From an uncultured Dorea sp. (GTDB lineage: Bacteria; Bacillota; Clostridia; Lachnospirales; Lachnospiraceae): 64,000 nt of DNA. This document shows positions 61,971-64,000 of this stretch, piece after piece. Each line of letters opens with the position of its first letter. Position 1 is the stretch's first letter. The translations under genes were made by a program, and so were the position numbers. The DNA is taken from assembly GCA_910589275.1 (NCBI GenBank), contig CAJUTH010000008.1:30369-94368 (forward strand), given 5' to 3'. The notes beneath the pieces are model-generated. The model had not been told where the DNA came from and searched no databases. It was given only the letters and a program-made list of their open reading frames with translations.

Positions 61971-63077
61971 TTAGAAACCTATTTTATATGTGATATATTT
62001 CGCCAATACTGAACAACCCACTTTTTTTGCTATATCATATATTTCTTTGGCACACGTTTTAAGGATATTTACCATTTTATTATCGTCTTTTTCTTCAGCT
62101 GCGTGGCTGATTTTAGTCAATTCACCAATTAAAATATCGTTTGTGTCATCGTTATCATCAATGTTTTTTAAGTGCTTTTTTATAATAATTATTTCGTTAA
62201 TTATGGCTTCATAGTCTGTTTCAATAGATAATCCTTCATTATATTTTTGATAAATGGTTGCATTTTGTCCTGCATTTGCACCTTGTATACCTGCTTGTTT
62301 AGCGTTATATATATCTCTCATAGAAACCTCCATGGCATTTATGTTTTCAATATAATTTTGAGTTAAATTAGTTATCCTATTTTCTTTGCTATTCTTCTCT
62401 CTATTATGAGGGAATGATTCATTATATCCTCTTATCAGTACCCTTATTTTTTCTTCCATAATTTGGCTAGCCATTCCGTAATTACTATTTTCATCGCAGG
62501 ATAGAATGGACGGACTAGGATAAGTTTCATTATAATATTTATTTGTGGGCAAAGTAGATTTTTCAGCATAAGATATCAAAGGCTCTTGTGTCAATTCATA
62601 TATTATAATTTGGCATATAGGCATATATGGATATATAGTTATTGGAAAATAATTGTGATTTACTATTTGTAATGGCATTGAACCCATAAAGCCAGGATTA
62701 ATATAGTCACCTGTACAATGAATTGATAATCCTAATCTTGCAACTCTACTCCTGCCTTCGATTCTGGCACTGTACCGATTACCAATTGACATTTGTTCGT
62801 AGACATGACAATAAATTACTTCTTGAGGATAAATAGTGTAGCTTTGTTTGTCCTCAAGAAACAATTCATCTAAATAACTATTTATAGTATTTATATTTTT
62901 TATATCAAACGAATTAATATCTGTTTTAAATCTAACAAATCTATTACCCAATCTTAAATCAATGGATGCAGGTTGTACTTGTTTTTCAGGCACAAAAGGA
63001 TAATCCTTATTTAATCCTAAGAAAATTAATTCGCCATATTTCAATGCATCAAAAATATCTTTGTCACAAAGTTGCAT
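61971..63077 (-). CDS. dCTP deaminase/dUTPase-fold protein with C-terminal extension
   Basis: This is a 368-residue protein. Residues 1-165 follow the trimeric dCTP deaminase fold: QPASIDLRLGNRF (35-47), EGRSRVARLGLSIHCTGDYINPGF (107-130), and PYMPICQIIIYEL. Compared with E. coli Dcd, the phosphate-binding Arg-Ser (109-110) is kept, but Ser112 is Arg111 and the general base Glu138 is Gln137. Deamination is therefore doubtful. A linker, then an Ala/Gly-rich segment (AKQAGIQGANAGQNA, 259-273), helices, and a partly hydrophobic C terminus (330-368) form an extension not found in housekeeping enzymes. It is AT-rich, foreign in look, and follows a DUF1653 gene. A defence role is inferred. Confidence 0.72.
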   Translation of the reverse strand: MQLCDKDIFDALKYGELIFLGLNKDYPFVPEKQVQPASIDLRLGNRFVRFKTDINSFDIKNINTINSYLDELFLEDKQSYTIYPQEVIYCHVYEQMSIGNRYSARIEGRSRVARLGLSIHCTGDYINPGFMGSMPLQIVNHNYFPITIYPYMPICQIIIYELTQEPLISYAEKSTLPTNKYYNETYPSPSILSCDENSNYGMASQIMEEKIRVLIRGYNESFPHNREKNSKENRITNLTQNYIENINAMEVSMRDIYNAKQAGIQGANAGQNATIYQKYNEGLSIETDYEAIINEIIIIKKHLKNIDDNDDTNDILIGELTKISHAAEEKDDNKMVNILKTCAKEIYDIAKKVGCSVLAKYITYKIGF

Positions 63078-63103
63078 AATATTCCTTCTTTAATTATAGA
63101 GAA

Positions 63104-63436
63104 TTAATGGCATTCTTTTACAATAAACTTTCCATCTGAGTCACCAATAATTTTATATTTTAGTTTGGTTTCACTGTGGTTAATCTCAATCTCGCTGAGA
63201 TTAACATTCGTAAGACAATCTTTTTGGTTGTCTGCAATGCGAGTAAATCGTTTGATTTTTTTGTCACCATCTTGTTTGTATCCTAAAAACATATCCTTAG
63301 GGCGAATCCAAAAGCCAAAGGGGAAGTATAACTGTCTGTAGAATATGTATTCTTCTTTATTGGAAGCATCTACAGCACCTCCAATTACTTCATAGTTATT
63401 TCCTTTGAAATGTCTATATGTACCTTTGATTTCCAT
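63104..63436 (-). CDS. DUF1653-family protein
   Basis: This 110-residue protein begins with a DUF1653 domain (GTYRHFKGNNYEVIGGAVDASNKEEYIFYRQL, then WIRPKDMFLG and KRFTRI), a small beta-rich fold of unknown role. About 35 extra residues follow it. AGGAGG lies before the ATG. The deaminase-like gene follows after 26 bp with its own AAGGAA site, so they form a two-gene operon. A clear promoter lies upstream. Confidence 0.8.
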   Translation of the reverse strand: MEIKGTYRHFKGNNYEVIGGAVDASNKEEYIFYRQLYFPFGFWIRPKDMFLGYKQDGDKKIKRFTRIADNQKDCLTNVNLSEIEINHSETKLKYKIIGDSDGKFIVKECH

Positions 63437-63481
63437 AAAAACCTCCTATGAATTATACTTTTTAATGAATATTTTTTCCAT

Positions 63482-63510
63482 ATTATACCATTTAAAGATA
63501 TTCTTAACAA
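63482..63510 (-). promoter_or_regulatory. Promoter of the DUF1653/deaminase-like operon
   Basis: On the minus strand TTGTTA (63505-63510) and TATAAT (63482-63487) are separated by 17 bp, about 45 bp before the DUF1653 start. Confidence 0.7.
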
Positions 63511-63627
63511 TAAAATTTTTAATATTACATATAGGTAGTCAATACTGAGCAAATTAAAAGGTCAAGTATCAAATGCATTTTCTTTTCAAAAAATCAGAAT
63601 ACCATGTCTAAAATTATGTTTTCTTAT

Positions 63628-63668
63628 GGGCTATGGGGTGAGAGGTCAAATCCTCCCGCCCTATTTTT
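63628..63668 (+). terminator. Terminator-like hairpin at the left edge of the mobile element region
   Basis: GGGC/GCCC and an inner GAGAGG/CCTCCC stem (one mismatch) are followed by TATTTTT. Part of it (AGGTCAAATCCTCC) also resembles the 3' arm of a tRNA, so an attachment-site remnant is an alternative. Upstream sequence does not complete a tRNA. Around it, 63511-63627 and 63669-63857 hold no gene I can support. Confidence 0.4.
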
Positions 63669-63857
63669 ATTGCCACAAAACGATTCCATACATTACCGCT
63701 CCTTGAAAACTTCACAGCAGCCGCCAGAGGGACACCCGCCGCAGGGGACAGCAGAGCCAAGACATGAGCCTACCCGCTGCCCAATCCGTGCATGGCACAG
63801 ACAGAGAAAACGCCGCTTTAGGAAAGCGTAGAACTGTATGGACTGGCTGTGTTACAT

Positions 63858-63879
63858 ACCCTTGCTTTCTGGCAAGGGT
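63858..63879 (+). promoter_or_regulatory. Hairpin in the leader of the RepA-like gene
   Basis: ACCCTTGC and GCAAGGGT form a perfect 8-bp stem with a 6-nt loop, about 65 bp before the RepA-like start. It may be a processing, attenuation or stability element. Confidence 0.5.
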
Positions 63880-63905
63880 AAATAAATTCAAGGAGGGCAA
63901 CGCCT

Positions 63906-63974
63906 ATGTGCAACAAAACAAAACCAACACGGAGGGAGGGGTTCTATGCAGCAGTTACAGACGGTGGATGCTGA
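63906..63974 (+). CDS. Possible 22-residue leader peptide
   Basis: An ATG with AAGGAGGG about 10 bp before it opens a 22-codon frame that ends inside the next gene. Its translation would pass over the ribosome binding site (GGAGGGAGG) of the RepA-like gene, so it could couple or limit its translation. The peptide has no recognisable family. Confidence 0.35.
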   Translation: MCNKTKPTRREGFYAAVTDGGC

Positions 63975-64000
63975 CACGCTCCTTTATGAGCCGCTTGAGA
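63946..64000 (+). CDS. RepA-like AAA ATPase of an integrative element, partial
   Basis: Only the first 18 codons are in the window. GGAGGGAGG precedes the ATG, and the start (MQQLQTVDADTLLYEPLE) is like that of the RepA-type ATPases carried by Tn1549-like conjugative elements of Firmicutes, which bind DNA during replication or transfer of the element. The call rests on this short stretch and on the context at the end of an accessory region. Confidence 0.5.
   Translation, partial: MQQLQTVDADTLLYEPLE

Noticed and set aside
63640..63663. Possible tRNA gene
   Set aside because: Only a 3'-arm-like sequence is present; the loop is one base short and the 75 bases upstream contain no acceptor, D or anticodon arms.
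63604..63831. 75-codon plus-strand frame
   Set aside because: It runs through the terminator-like hairpin, has no ribosome binding site, and its Pro/Arg-rich product looks like non-coding sequence.

Overview
The window looks like a chromosomal segment of a gut Lachnospiraceae (Clostridia, old cluster XIVa). This rests on moderate GC content, AGGAGG-type ribosome binding sites before most genes, a pta-ackA acetate pathway, spore-type SleB and SpoIID-like wall proteins, and family-restricted proteins such as the DUF5717/DUF5716 pair. I cannot assign a genus safely. No rRNA genes, complete tRNA genes or CRISPR arrays were found.

Layout, left to right. 70-4569: a minus-strand operon (zinc-dependent phospholipase C-like protein, response regulator, histidine kinase) faces an ECF sigma/anti-sigma pair. 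The shared spacer holds a perfect 22-bp palindrome, a possible small RNA and a good ECF-type promoter. 4792-7399: a SpoIID-like peptidoglycan-binding protein and a transglutaminase-like membrane protein. 7401-12872: a MITE-like palindromic element, carAB and a SleB-like wall hydrolase. 12996-16544: a radical SAM gene convergent with a TetR gene, an acidic membrane protein and a cupin. A 35-nt repeat, which reads both as a TetR-type operator and as a core promoter, lies before the radical SAM gene and again before a candidate small RNA. 16566-24614: a HisC-like aminotransferase, a three-gene operon (large scaffold, Hsp70/actin-like protein, helical-repeat protein) and purB. 24690-38762: mostly housekeeping genes (thioredoxin reductase, gltX, UvrD-type helicase, cysteine desulfidase-like, luxS, trpS). 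Two oddities sit among them: a GNAT-ThrE fusion and a GH13 debranching-enzyme homologue that has lost all three catalytic carboxylates. 38790-46661: PadR/DUF1700, a GH5 lipoprotein, a two-component system and a three-gene ABC-2 exporter. 46673-58096: tmcAL, mgtE, a MacB-like exporter with its own two-component system, pta-ackA and a class III aminotransferase. 58126-61586: a sigma-70 factor in an operon with a membrane protein and an ABC exporter.

The right end (about 61787-64000) is accessory DNA. A TFIIB-type zinc-ribbon gene stops after 35 residues. An AT-rich cassette follows, with a dCTP deaminase-fold protein (general-base Glu replaced by Gln, long C-terminal extension) and a DUF1653 protein. 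The window ends in the first codons of a RepA-like ATPase typical of integrative conjugative elements.

The strongest candidates for undescribed biology are the dCTP-deaminase-fold cassette, the DUF5717/DUF5716/helical-repeat operon, the TetR operator/small RNA pair and the GH13 pseudoenzyme. All function calls come from reading motifs by eye; no database search was possible.
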